Shown: one piece after another, positions 36,856 through 45,291 of the stretch
Position numbering within the stretch: the stretch's first letter is position 1
Layout of the letters: every line of letters starts with the position of its first letter
Origin: SZUA-430 sp964638635
GTDB taxonomy: Bacteria > Pseudomonadota > Alphaproteobacteria > Micropepsales > Micropepsaceae
Direction of reading: 5' to 3'
DNA: 64,000 nucleotides
NCBI GenBank assembly: GCA_964638635.1
Contig: CAZXAQ010000001.1
Span: 1-64,000, forward strand
Made by a program: the position numbers and the translations under genes
The notes under the pieces: generated by a model
The model's database searches: none
What the model was told of the DNA's origin: nothing
Seen by the model: only the letters and a program-made list of their open reading frames with translations

Positions 36856-38352
36856 ATGTTGAAACCGCGAGCGCACCTCATCAAGCCCACTACAACAATT
36901 GCGCTGCTTCTGAGCGCCTTGCTCGCGCTCGCGAGCCCGGCGCGAACCGATCGTCTTTCCGAAATTCTGCCGTGCGTAAAGGGCCATACCGACGATGAAA
37001 CAATAGCTGCGTGTACCGCTATCATTGCAAACCCGAAGAACTCGGAAGACGCCCCGATCGCCTACTGGAACCGCGGCCTAGCTCACTCCAGCAAAGAGCA
37101 GTACGATCGCGCGATAGAGGATTTCAGCCAAGCGATCAGGCTGAAGCCCGACTATGTTGAGGCCTACAAATCTCGCGCGGCTGCGTACAGACAGACGCAC
37201 CAATACGATCGCGCAATCCAGGACTACGATTACGCCATCAGGTTGAGCCCAAACGACGCTGACCTCTACAGTGACCGCGGCACCGTCTACGGCATCAAGC
37301 GGCAATATGATCGCGCAATCCAAGACTACGATTACGCCATCAGGTTGAGCCCAAACGACGCTGACCTCTACAACGACCGTGGCACTTTTTACGGCATGAA
37401 GGGGAAATACGATCGCGCGATCGAGGACTTCAACCAGGCTCTGTCCCTCAACCCAAACGAGTCTATGGCCTGGGCCAACCGCGGCTTCGTCTATCTAAAG
37501 AAGGGAACGCTGCGCGACCTTGATCAGGCAATCGCCGACAGCGAACAGGCGCTCCGGCTCGATCCGAATCTAACCTACGTCCGCGGCAATCTCGACGAAG
37601 CCCGCCGCGCGAAGGAAGCCTTGCTCGCCCAAGCAAACGCGCAAAGCACCGGCGCGCGGGTCGCACTCATCATCGGCAACAGCACCTATCTCGCCGCACC
37701 GCCCCTGCCCAACGCCCGCAACGATGCGGAGGACGTGGCGAAGGAGCTCGAAAAACTCGGCTACAGAATCTTCGGTTACCCGAAGACAGACTTCACGAAG
37801 AGCGAGATGACGCTCGTGATGGAGGAGTTCAAGAAGGCCTCCATCGGCGCCGCGGCCGCCGTGGTCTGGTACTCCGGCCACGGCCAGCAGATGACCGAGG
37901 ACGGCGCCGAGGTGCCGAACGACTGGGTCGTGCCGGTGGACGCGAAGATTTCGAAGCGCGCCGAGGTCGCGCCAAACGCCATCCGCCTCGACAGCTTGAA
38001 GATCGCGGTGCTGGCCGCCAAGCAACTCCGCATGGTCGTGATCGACGCCTGCCGCAACAACCCGTTCTACACCGGCTCGCGCTCCACCCGCGGCATGGGT
38101 CGCAGCGTGGCCATGCCCGGTGTGCTCCTCATCCAATCGACCCAACCCGGCAACATCGCCCAAGACGGCGAAGGCCGGAACTCCCCGTTCGCGCAAGCGT
38201 TCCTCGCCGAGATGCGCAAAGGCCCCAAGCGCGACGTCCGCCAACTGATGAGTGGCGTGCAGGGCGGCGTCCTGGGCCTCACCAAAGGCGAACAGAAACC
38301 GCAGATCGACGACGGGCTGGCGACGGCGGAGACCGTAGCGTTGGCGCCGTAG
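36856..38352 (+). CDS. Exported TPR-caspase with mosaic caspase domain, operon gene 5
   Basis: The 498-residue protein starts at ATG 36856 (MLKPRAHLIKPTTTIALLLS, a long n-region signal peptide). The module SEILPCVKGHTDDETIAAC is followed by five TPR units, two being almost identical neighbours. His342 (WYSGHGQQMTEDG) and Cys399 (VIDACRNNPFY) are intact. The first half of the caspase domain is like the copy at 29553 (PKTDFTKSEMTLVMEEFKKA), the second half is identical in DNA to the copy at 33024 (SRSTRGMGRSVAMPGVLLIQ), so the gene is a recombinant. Gaps to its neighbours are 7 and 24 bases. Confidence 0.95.
   Translation: MLKPRAHLIKPTTTIALLLSALLALASPARTDRLSEILPCVKGHTDDETIAACTAIIANPKNSEDAPIAYWNRGLAHSSKEQYDRAIEDFSQAIRLKPDYVEAYKSRAAAYRQTHQYDRAIQDYDYAIRLSPNDADLYSDRGTVYGIKRQYDRAIQDYDYAIRLSPNDADLYNDRGTFYGMKGKYDRAIEDFNQALSLNPNESMAWANRGFVYLKKGTLRDLDQAIADSEQALRLDPNLTYVRGNLDEARRAKEALLAQANAQSTGARVALIIGNSTYLAAPPLPNARNDAEDVAKELEKLGYRIFGYPKTDFTKSEMTLVMEEFKKASIGAAAAVVWYSGHGQQMTEDGAEVPNDWVVPVDAKISKRAEVAPNAIRLDSLKIAVLAAKQLRMVVIDACRNNPFYTGSRSTRGMGRSVAMPGVLLIQSTQPGNIAQDGEGRNSPFAQAFLAEMRKGPKRDVRQLMSGVQGGVLGLTKGEQKPQIDDGLATAETVALAP
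37201..37404 (+). repeat. Two near-identical 102-bp TPR-encoding repeats
   Basis: Bases 37201-37302 and 37303-37404 encode the same TPR unit (QYDRAIQDYDYAIRLSPNDA) with only a handful of base differences, mostly in the last third. No other unit in the window has the DYAIRLSPNDADLY form, so this is a recent local duplication of one TPR. Confidence 0.85.
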
Positions 38353-38376
38353 GGATGGGAGATTGAGGAGACCGTT

Positions 38377-40263
38377 ATGAAGACAACAACTGTTATCATG
38401 CTGTTGCTCGGTGCCCTCCTCGCACCGACGGGCCCGGTGCACGCACAACCACTGGCGCGCTGCACCTACGAACAGGGCGTCACCAAACCCCAAGACTCCA
38501 TCGCCGCATGCACGGCCGTCATCAATGCCGGCGGCCTAAGCCGAGAAGATCTCGCCCGCGCCTATTCAAACCGTTGCGCAGCCCTCGGTGACCTTGGCGA
38601 ACATGAGAAAGCGCTATCGGATTGCACGAAGGCGATCGAACTCGATCCCATCGCCTACAGAGCCTACTACAACCGCGGCCGTGCCTACGTCCCCAAGGGC
38701 CAACTCGACCGCGCGGTCCAGGACTTCGACCAAGCGATCAGGCTGAAGCCGGACTTTGCCTTCGCCTACAATAAGCGCGGACTTGCCTACCACTACAAGG
38801 GTCAACTCAACCGCGCGATCCGGGACCACGACCAAGCGATCAGACTGAAGCCGGACTATGCCGAGGCCTACGTGAGCCGCGCCCTTGCCTACTACAAAAT
38901 GGGCCAATACGACCGCGCAATCCAGGACTACGACCAAGCGATCAGGCTGAAGCCGAACGACGCCTCGGCCTACGTGGGGCGTGGCCTTGCGTACGACGAC
39001 AAGGGCCAACCCGACCGCGCGATCCAGGACTATGACCAAGCGATCAGGTTAAAGCCGGACTACGCCGAGGCCTACGTGGGGCGCGGCCTTGCTTACGACG
39101 ACAAGGGCCAATACGACCGCGCGATCCAGGACTACGACCAAGCGATCAGGTTGAAGCCGGACTTTGCCGACGCCTACTACAATCGCGGCGTTGCCTATGC
39201 CGGTAAGGGCGAACTCGACCGCGCGATACAGGACTACGACCAAGCGATCAGGTTGAATCCTGACGACGCCGAGGCCTTTAACGGCCGCGGCGTTGCTCGT
39301 AATCACAAAGGTCTATACGACCGGGCGATCGAGGATCTCAACCGCGCGCTGCAGCTCAACCGAAGCCATGCGAAAGCTTGGGGCAACCGCGGCTTCTCCT
39401 ACCTCAAGAAAGGAACCCTGCGCGACCTGGATCAGGCGATCGCCGACAGCGAGCAGGCACTCAAGCTCGATCCGAACCTCACTTACGTTCGCACCAACCT
39501 CGACGAAGCGCGCCGCGCGAAGGAGACGCTGCTCGCGCAAGCGGCCGCGGTGAAGAACGGCCGCCGCATCGCGCTCGTCATCGGCAACTCCGTCTATGCG
39601 AACGAGGCGTTGCTGCCGAACGCGGTTCACGATGCGGAAGACGTCGCCGCCGCGCTCAAGAGCCTCGGCTACGAGATCTTCGGCTATCCGAAGGCGAACT
39701 TCACGAAGGCAGACCTGGAACGCGAGATCGAGAGCTTCCGCAAGGCCTCGATCGGCGCCACCGCCGCCATCGTCTGGTACTCCGGCCACGGCCGCGAGGC
39801 GCTGGATAAGGACGACCCGAACTCGCGCGACTGGATCATCCCGGTCGAGGCCGTGATCAAGACCGCCGAGGACGTGGGCAAACGCTCCGTCTCGCTCGAC
39901 ACGTTGAAGACCGCCGTGCGCGGCGCGAAAGACTTGCGCCTCGTCGTGGTGGACGCCTGCCGCGACACCGCGAGCTACACCGGCTTTCGCGGCGCGACCC
40001 GCTTTCGCGACCCGGACAAGCTCGACGGCGTCGTCATCGTCTACTCGACCTCCCCCGGCGATCGCGCCCGCGACGGCCAAGGCCGCAACTCGCCGTTCGC
40101 GCAAGCGTTCCTCGAAGCCGTTCGCGCCAAACCGAACGCCGACGTTCGCCTTCTCTTCGCCGACGTGGCCGGCCGCACCAAGAAGCTGACCGGCACCCCA
40201 CCCCAACGCCCGATCGTCGAAAGCGGCCTCGAAACCGGCGACACCGTGGCGCTCGGACGGTAA
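38377..40263 (+). CDS. Exported TPR-caspase with divergent active-site loops, operon gene 6
   Basis: The 628-residue protein has a signal peptide (MKTTTVIMLLLGALLAPTGP, then VHAQ), a Cys-containing module (RCTYEQGVTKPQDSIAAC), nine TPR units with many exact YDRAIQDYDQAIRLKPDYAE stretches, and a caspase domain with His471 and Cys528. The loops differ from other copies: after GHG comes REALDKDDPNSRDWIIPVEA rather than QQM, and after DACR comes DTASYTGFRGATRFRDPDKL. The end is also different (GTPPQRPIVESGLETGDTVA). Both catalytic residues remain, so altered specificity is more likely than inactivity. GAGGAGACC precedes the start. Confidence 0.95.
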   Translation: MKTTTVIMLLLGALLAPTGPVHAQPLARCTYEQGVTKPQDSIAACTAVINAGGLSREDLARAYSNRCAALGDLGEHEKALSDCTKAIELDPIAYRAYYNRGRAYVPKGQLDRAVQDFDQAIRLKPDFAFAYNKRGLAYHYKGQLNRAIRDHDQAIRLKPDYAEAYVSRALAYYKMGQYDRAIQDYDQAIRLKPNDASAYVGRGLAYDDKGQPDRAIQDYDQAIRLKPDYAEAYVGRGLAYDDKGQYDRAIQDYDQAIRLKPDFADAYYNRGVAYAGKGELDRAIQDYDQAIRLNPDDAEAFNGRGVARNHKGLYDRAIEDLNRALQLNRSHAKAWGNRGFSYLKKGTLRDLDQAIADSEQALKLDPNLTYVRTNLDEARRAKETLLAQAAAVKNGRRIALVIGNSVYANEALLPNAVHDAEDVAAALKSLGYEIFGYPKANFTKADLEREIESFRKASIGATAAIVWYSGHGREALDKDDPNSRDWIIPVEAVIKTAEDVGKRSVSLDTLKTAVRGAKDLRLVVVDACRDTASYTGFRGATRFRDPDKLDGVVIVYSTSPGDRARDGQGRNSPFAQAFLEAVRAKPNADVRLLFADVAGRTKKLTGTPPQRPIVESGLETGDTVALGR

Positions 40264-40291
40264 GATGCGATCGAGACCAGGGGCAAGTGCC

Positions 40292-42187
40292 GTGAAATCC
40301 ACCGCAATGATCACACTGCTTTTGAGCACCCTCCTAGCGCTCGCAACTCCTGTGCGCGCCGAGCCTTCGCCCGAATGGCAGGCCTGCGCAGGAGGTATCG
40401 GTTACACGTCCGATCAATCGATCGCTGCCTGCACCGCGATCATTAACGCTGGGGCCGTTGCCAGCAAAAAGGACCTCGCCCGCGCCTTCGCCAACCGATG
40501 CGCGGCAGTGGTGACTGCCGGCGACCCCGAGAGAGCGCTCTCGGATTGCACTAAAGCGATCGAACTCGATCCAACGCTCGGAGAAGCCTACCGGCGTAGA
40601 GCGCTCTGTTATTACAATCTGGGCAAACCGGAACTTTCCATTGCCGACAGCACACGAGCGATCAACCTCGATCCGACCGACTACAAGGCGTACACCATTC
40701 GCGGCAACGCCTGGGGCTTGATGAAACGCTACGACAATGCGATTGAGAGCTATGATCAAGCTATCCGGCTGAACCCGGGCTTTGCGGACGCATGGAGCAA
40801 CCGCGGCGCGGCCTACGAAAAGAAGGGCCTCTACGAACGCGCCATCGAAGACTTCGATCAAGCCATTCGGTTACGGCCAGACTTCGCCAACGCCTGGTTC
40901 AATCGGGGGCACGCCTACCGCACCCGGGGCGAGTACGAACGCGCGATTCGCGACTACAATGAAGTCATCCGCCTCCAGCCGAAAGACGCTGGCGCCTACA
41001 ACGACCGCGGCCTTTGCTACAACAAGTTGGGCCAGTACGACCGGGCGGTCCAAGACTTCGACCGGGCGCTCGAGCTGAGACCGGACTATCCATTCGCCTT
41101 GAACAATCGCGGCGTTTCCTACAACGGCATGGGACTGCACGACCGGGCCATCGAGGACCTAGATCATGCCATCAGGCTGAAACCGGACTACCCAGAGGCG
41201 TACAACAACCGCGGCATTGCCTACGCTGAAAAAGGCCTCTACGACGGCGCAATTAATGACTTTAGCCAGGCCATTCAGTTGAGGGCGAACTTCCCCGAAG
41301 CCCTCGGCAACCGCGGTTTCGTGTACCTCAAAAAGGGAACGCTCGGCGATCTCGACCAAGCGATTGCGGACAGCGAGCAGGCGCTGAAGTTATCTCACCC
41401 GAACCCGACCTACGTTCGTACAAACCTCGAAGAGGCCAAAAGGGCCAAGGACGCCCTGCTCGCACAGGCGAATGCCAAGGGAACCGGTGCGCGTGTTGCC
41501 CTCATTGTCGGCAACAGTACCTACTTACACGCTCCACGACTGCCGAACACACGCAACGACGTGGAGGATGTTGCGACAGAACTCAAAAAGCTCGGCTATC
41601 AGGTCTTCGGTTACCCAAGGACCGACTTCACCAGAACCAGTTTGTTGCTTGAGATCGAAGCTTTCAAGAAGTCCTCTATCGGGGCTTCGGCCGCCGTCAT
41701 CTGGTACTCCGGCCACGGCCAGCAGATGCTCGAAGAAGGAGCGGAAACGCCGAACGACTTCATCATTCCGGTCGACGCTAGAATCGACAAACGCGCCGAT
41801 GTCGCGCCGAATGCTATCCGTCTTGACGCCCTCAAGATCGCGGTTTTGCCGGCAAAGCAATTGCGCATGGTGGTCGTGGACGCCTGCCGCAATAACCCCT
41901 TCTATGTCGGCTCCCGTGCCACGCGCGGCATGGGCCGCAGTCCGGCAACGCCGGGCGTACTGCTGATACAATCCACACAACCCGGCAACATCGCCCAGGA
42001 CGGCGCCGGCCGGAACTCGCCATTCACGCAGGCCTTCCTTGCCGAACTGCGCAAGAGCCCCAGGCGCGACGTACGCCAACTATTCAGCGCCGTCCAAGGC
42101 GGCGTCGAGAGCCTAACCCGGCACGAACAGAAACCGCAAATCGACGATGGCCTCGCGACGGGGGACACAGTGGCAATGGCACCCTAA
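40292..42187 (+). CDS. Exported TPR-caspase, operon gene 7
   Basis: The 631-residue protein most likely starts at GTG 40292, because VKSTAMITLLLSTLLALATP aligns with the signal peptides of paralogues and CAGGGGC precedes it; an ATG nine codons upstream is the alternative. The module EWQACAGGIGYTSDQSIAAC precedes nine TPR units. The caspase domain has His475 (WYSGHGQQMLEEG) and Cys532 (VVDACRNNPFY) and groups with the copy at 31348 (YLHAPRLPNTRNDVEDVA). The tail is PQIDDGLATGDTVAMAP. It is the last gene of the co-directional run; about 320 bases without a gene follow. Confidence 0.95.
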   Translation: MKSTAMITLLLSTLLALATPVRAEPSPEWQACAGGIGYTSDQSIAACTAIINAGAVASKKDLARAFANRCAAVVTAGDPERALSDCTKAIELDPTLGEAYRRRALCYYNLGKPELSIADSTRAINLDPTDYKAYTIRGNAWGLMKRYDNAIESYDQAIRLNPGFADAWSNRGAAYEKKGLYERAIEDFDQAIRLRPDFANAWFNRGHAYRTRGEYERAIRDYNEVIRLQPKDAGAYNDRGLCYNKLGQYDRAVQDFDRALELRPDYPFALNNRGVSYNGMGLHDRAIEDLDHAIRLKPDYPEAYNNRGIAYAEKGLYDGAINDFSQAIQLRANFPEALGNRGFVYLKKGTLGDLDQAIADSEQALKLSHPNPTYVRTNLEEAKRAKDALLAQANAKGTGARVALIVGNSTYLHAPRLPNTRNDVEDVATELKKLGYQVFGYPRTDFTRTSLLLEIEAFKKSSIGASAAVIWYSGHGQQMLEEGAETPNDFIIPVDARIDKRADVAPNAIRLDALKIAVLPAKQLRMVVVDACRNNPFYVGSRATRGMGRSPATPGVLLIQSTQPGNIAQDGAGRNSPFTQAFLAELRKSPRRDVRQLFSAVQGGVESLTRHEQKPQIDDGLATGDTVAMAP

Positions 42188-42505
42188 TCCTGGACAAATA
42201 TCTCTACGACGAGGTCGGCACATACGGCGTTCGTGTTTAGCTTCATCTTGGCACTTGCCGCCGCGAACAGCGTTTGCAGGAGAACATCGAGCTGGGTAAG
42301 CCGAACAGCGAAGCAATCGAACTCGAGAATCGCGCGCAGCAAACGTTGTGGCGGAACCTAGGCGGGCGCGCACTCCAAAATCGCAGTCGCCAACGCCGCC
42401 GGCCACCCGGCCACGACCAAGGCTCGGTGACATATTGCCGAAGGCGCGCGCAGCGCCTAGGCTTGCGCCTGCGGCTCGCGAACATCAACCTGCGAAAGGC
42501 ACACC
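42188..42505 (+). other. Intergenic stretch without recognisable gene
   Basis: These 318 bases follow the seven-gene caspase run. I see no credible coding frame, no clear terminator hairpin with a T-tract and no caspase remnant. The last 25 bases carry GCGAAAGGC upstream of the next gene. Confidence 0.5.
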
Positions 42506-42784
42506 ATGAACAGAACCGGCCTTCTTGTTGTTGCGGCCCTCGTCCTCGCGGCGGCGGCCTATTGGTACACGACGCAGATGAAGCGCACCGAGGCGCCCCC
42601 CGCTGATCAGCCCGCGGCCACCGCCGCGGAAGCAACGCCGGCACCCACCGGTACGGCGGAACAGCCGGAAGGCAGCCCCGCAGCCGATCCCGCGCCGCCG
42701 CCAGCCGACACCACACCGCCGCCGGTCGCGCCCGACCCAGCGCTCGCCCCCGCGCCGCCGCCGAAAGACCCAACGCGGCAATAG
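42506..42784 (+). CDS. Small membrane-anchored Pro/Ala-rich protein
   Basis: The 92-residue protein has one N-terminal hydrophobic helix (MNRTGLLVVAALVLAAAAYW) followed by a low-complexity Pro/Ala/Thr tail (PAADPAPPPADTTPPPVAPD). It looks like a periplasmic proline-rich stalk anchored in the inner membrane. No domain is recognisable, and low-complexity composition in GC-rich DNA makes a spurious frame possible, although start, helix and stop fit well. Confidence 0.6.
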   Translation: MNRTGLLVVAALVLAAAAYWYTTQMKRTEAPPADQPAATAAEATPAPTGTAEQPEGSPAADPAPPPADTTPPPVAPDPALAPAPPPKDPTRQ

Positions 42785-42914
42785 CGGCACAGCCGCTGTC
42801 TGTCGCTTCCGACCGCCCGATTGACCGGATCAACACGAAATCAAGGGGCGCCGCCTCGCTCGGCGCCTCCGGCAGTTGTTGGCGCACTCGCGTTTTGTGA
42901 CACCGGACCTTTCT

Positions 42915-44999
42915 TCACCGCACGCCAAGCTCACCGACGCTCTCGGGCACATAACGGCCCTCGTTTAGATTCTTCGCAAAGAAATTGATCGGTGGCTCTT
43001 CCGAGATCAGCTCGTAGGCGAGATAGCGCCCACTCTGCAAATCATGCACAAAGTGGCCGGCAATGCCGCACAGCGGGACATGATAGAAATTCACAGTCAT
43101 GAGTTCCTGAAAGCGCCACAACTGCCCCCGCCCGTCATACGCTTCGGCGCCGGCTACGACATAGCTGTCCTCGTCGATGTGGAAGACCCTGCGCGCATAG
43201 ATGTGCCGCGCACTCGGTTTCAACGTCGCTTCGACGTTCCAAACCCGATGCGCTTCATAGCGAATTGATGCCGTATCCGGATGTCCCGGCTTCAAGAGCG
43301 AAACGTACGTCGTCTTCAGCAAGTCGTAGTCGTTGTACGGAATGTACGCGACCTGCCGCCCCTTGTTGGACCAGTCGTAAGAATCCAACCTCCCGTTGAA
43401 CCCGCCGAACTGATCCCACGTCGCCATGCCGTCCGTTGAGAAACCAGGGTTGTCGTAACCGATATCGGGAGCTTTCCGAACCCGCCGAGTGCCTGGAGTA
43501 TACGACCACGCCTTCCTGGGCGCGATTGCGGCGTTCAGCGTTTCATGAATCAGTGTGACATTGCCCGCCAAGCGGGGCGGCTCGATGATGTGCGCAACAT
43601 AGAAATAGCTGAGATTTTCCAAGTCTCCGATGGTTCGGGCCGCCGGATCCGCCCACCGCACGATGGCCTCGTCTTGCACTCTCATCAGGCTGAACTTTCC
43701 ACTCGTTTGGACCGGCGCGGAGGCGAACTGACGTGTCCACTTGTGCTCGTTGAAACGCAGCTTCACATTCCACATCAATTGTTCGGCCGTGGGGTTACGA
43801 ACGGGAAACGGCAAACCTCTGATCCCACTCGCGACGCCGTCGCCGTTGGACGTCAACGCCGAAACCAGGGCATTGACGTCATCCGCGCTGTAAACCGATT
43901 GCGGAAGCGCACAGTTGCGGCGCGAAGGATAGATGCGCATCGTATAGGTCGGGTATCGCTGAAACAGCGCCTTGTGACCATCCAACACATGCGCGCTGAA
44001 CTTCGCCAAATTCGCCGCTGTAATCGTCACCGTCGGCCGGTCGGCCGGAAACGGATTGGGCGGATGTTGTGAAGCGGGGTTGAACGCGGCCGCCGAACGC
44101 CCGACCCCCCCAGTCCATGGCGGAACGAGCCCGTCCGGCGAGCCGGCGCGCAACGAGCCCATCGGCGTTAGCGGCCCAACGGCGCCGGATGCCACTTGCT
44201 CTGTCGGCCGCGCGGCCTGCGCGTCGGGTGCGCGAAAGCGGAACTCGTAGTCCGAAGAAAAACTCACAAAGGGCACTTGCTTCTGCGCGGTTGCGTCCTT
44301 GACTCGCTTCGTCACCTTGCGCAACACGGTTTCGATCGGGTCGCTGCTGCCGGCAATCTCTTCAGCGAGCGCATTCGCGTAGGGGCTGTTGGGGCCCGCG
44401 CCGTCGGCGGCAACGTCCCCGAGAGCCGTCGCGAAGCCGATGACGGTGTTGGGAGCGTCCAAGCGGGCAAGGCCGCGCTCGGCGCCGCGAAAGCCACGGG
44501 TGAAGGGATTGTTGCGGCACGCGTCCAAGATGACGATGTTCAGCCGACCCTTTGCCGTATTCATTTCCCGAACAACGGCGTCGACGCTTATGGCGCCATC
44601 CTCCAAGTCGATGTCCGACTCCATTCTCGCGCCCGTCGCCACTAGCCAATTGCGCCCTTCGACTTGCATGCCGTGGCCGGCGAAATAGAACATGCCGACC
44701 ACATCCGGCCCTGCAGCCTTGAGCTTCTTTCCGAAATCGACAATTGCTTGGCGCATCCGTTTGCGGTCGGCATTCTCGACGATATCGACGGCGAATCCGA
44801 CAAGGCCCAACGTCTTCGCCATCAACTGCGCATCATTCACCGGATTCTTGAGCTGCCCAGTCTCCGGCCCATAGGCCGCGTTCCCAATGACCAGGGCGAC
44901 CCGCACTTCCGATGCGGCATGTAACGAAGGCGCGGACCACAAAGCGGTTCCTGCAACAATAAGCGCGGCGAGCGCAAAGATGGCCAAAAGCTTCTTCAT
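42915..44999 (-). CDS. Exported caspase-DUF1329 fusion protein (copy 1)
   Basis: The 694-residue protein has a signal peptide (MKKLLAIFALAALIVAGTAL), then a caspase domain at about residues 33-255: VRVALVIGNAAYGPETGQLK, His109 in YFAGHGMQVEGRNWLV and Cys161 in VILDACRNNPFTRGF. There are no TPR units. After a linker, residues about 340-690 form a DUF1329 domain: TMRIYPSRRNCALPQSVY, GLPFPVRNPTAEQLMWNVKL, GTRRVRKAPDIGYDNPGFST, VAYIPYNDYDL, YEAHRVWNVEATLKPSARHI and FHIDEDSYVVAGAEAYDGRG are hallmark segments. DUF1329 proteins are exported and LolA/LolB-like. AGGGGAACG precedes ATG 44999. The next copy lies 292 bases upstream. Confidence 0.92.
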   Translation of the reverse strand: MKKLLAIFALAALIVAGTALWSAPSLHAASEVRVALVIGNAAYGPETGQLKNPVNDAQLMAKTLGLVGFAVDIVENADRKRMRQAIVDFGKKLKAAGPDVVGMFYFAGHGMQVEGRNWLVATGARMESDIDLEDGAISVDAVVREMNTAKGRLNIVILDACRNNPFTRGFRGAERGLARLDAPNTVIGFATALGDVAADGAGPNSPYANALAEEIAGSSDPIETVLRKVTKRVKDATAQKQVPFVSFSSDYEFRFRAPDAQAARPTEQVASGAVGPLTPMGSLRAGSPDGLVPPWTGGVGRSAAAFNPASQHPPNPFPADRPTVTITAANLAKFSAHVLDGHKALFQRYPTYTMRIYPSRRNCALPQSVYSADDVNALVSALTSNGDGVASGIRGLPFPVRNPTAEQLMWNVKLRFNEHKWTRQFASAPVQTSGKFSLMRVQDEAIVRWADPAARTIGDLENLSYFYVAHIIEPPRLAGNVTLIHETLNAAIAPRKAWSYTPGTRRVRKAPDIGYDNPGFSTDGMATWDQFGGFNGRLDSYDWSNKGRQVAYIPYNDYDLLKTTYVSLLKPGHPDTASIRYEAHRVWNVEATLKPSARHIYARRVFHIDEDSYVVAGAEAYDGRGQLWRFQELMTVNFYHVPLCGIAGHFVHDLQSGRYLAYELISEEPPINFFAKNLNEGRYVPESVGELGVR

Positions 45000-45291
45000 C
45001 GTTCCCCTGTACACCGCGCACGAGCGCACGGAAGCCTACTTTGCTTGCTCGTTCGACGGAAGGTGCACGGCGCCCCTCCATCGCCACGCGAACTGTCGTA
45101 CCACACGTTCCCCCAACGCATGCCCAGCCCCCGCAATGCAGCGGCGGCCTCGCTGCTGGCGTAGGGGTCGAAGTGTGCAGATGCAAAGAGGCAACGAGGC
45201 TAAGCGCCCTCGCCACACGGGAACCACTTTAGTCGCCCCGACTCCATGGAATCTGCGACGTACGAAATGCCGCGCGAAGACCGAAGCGACG

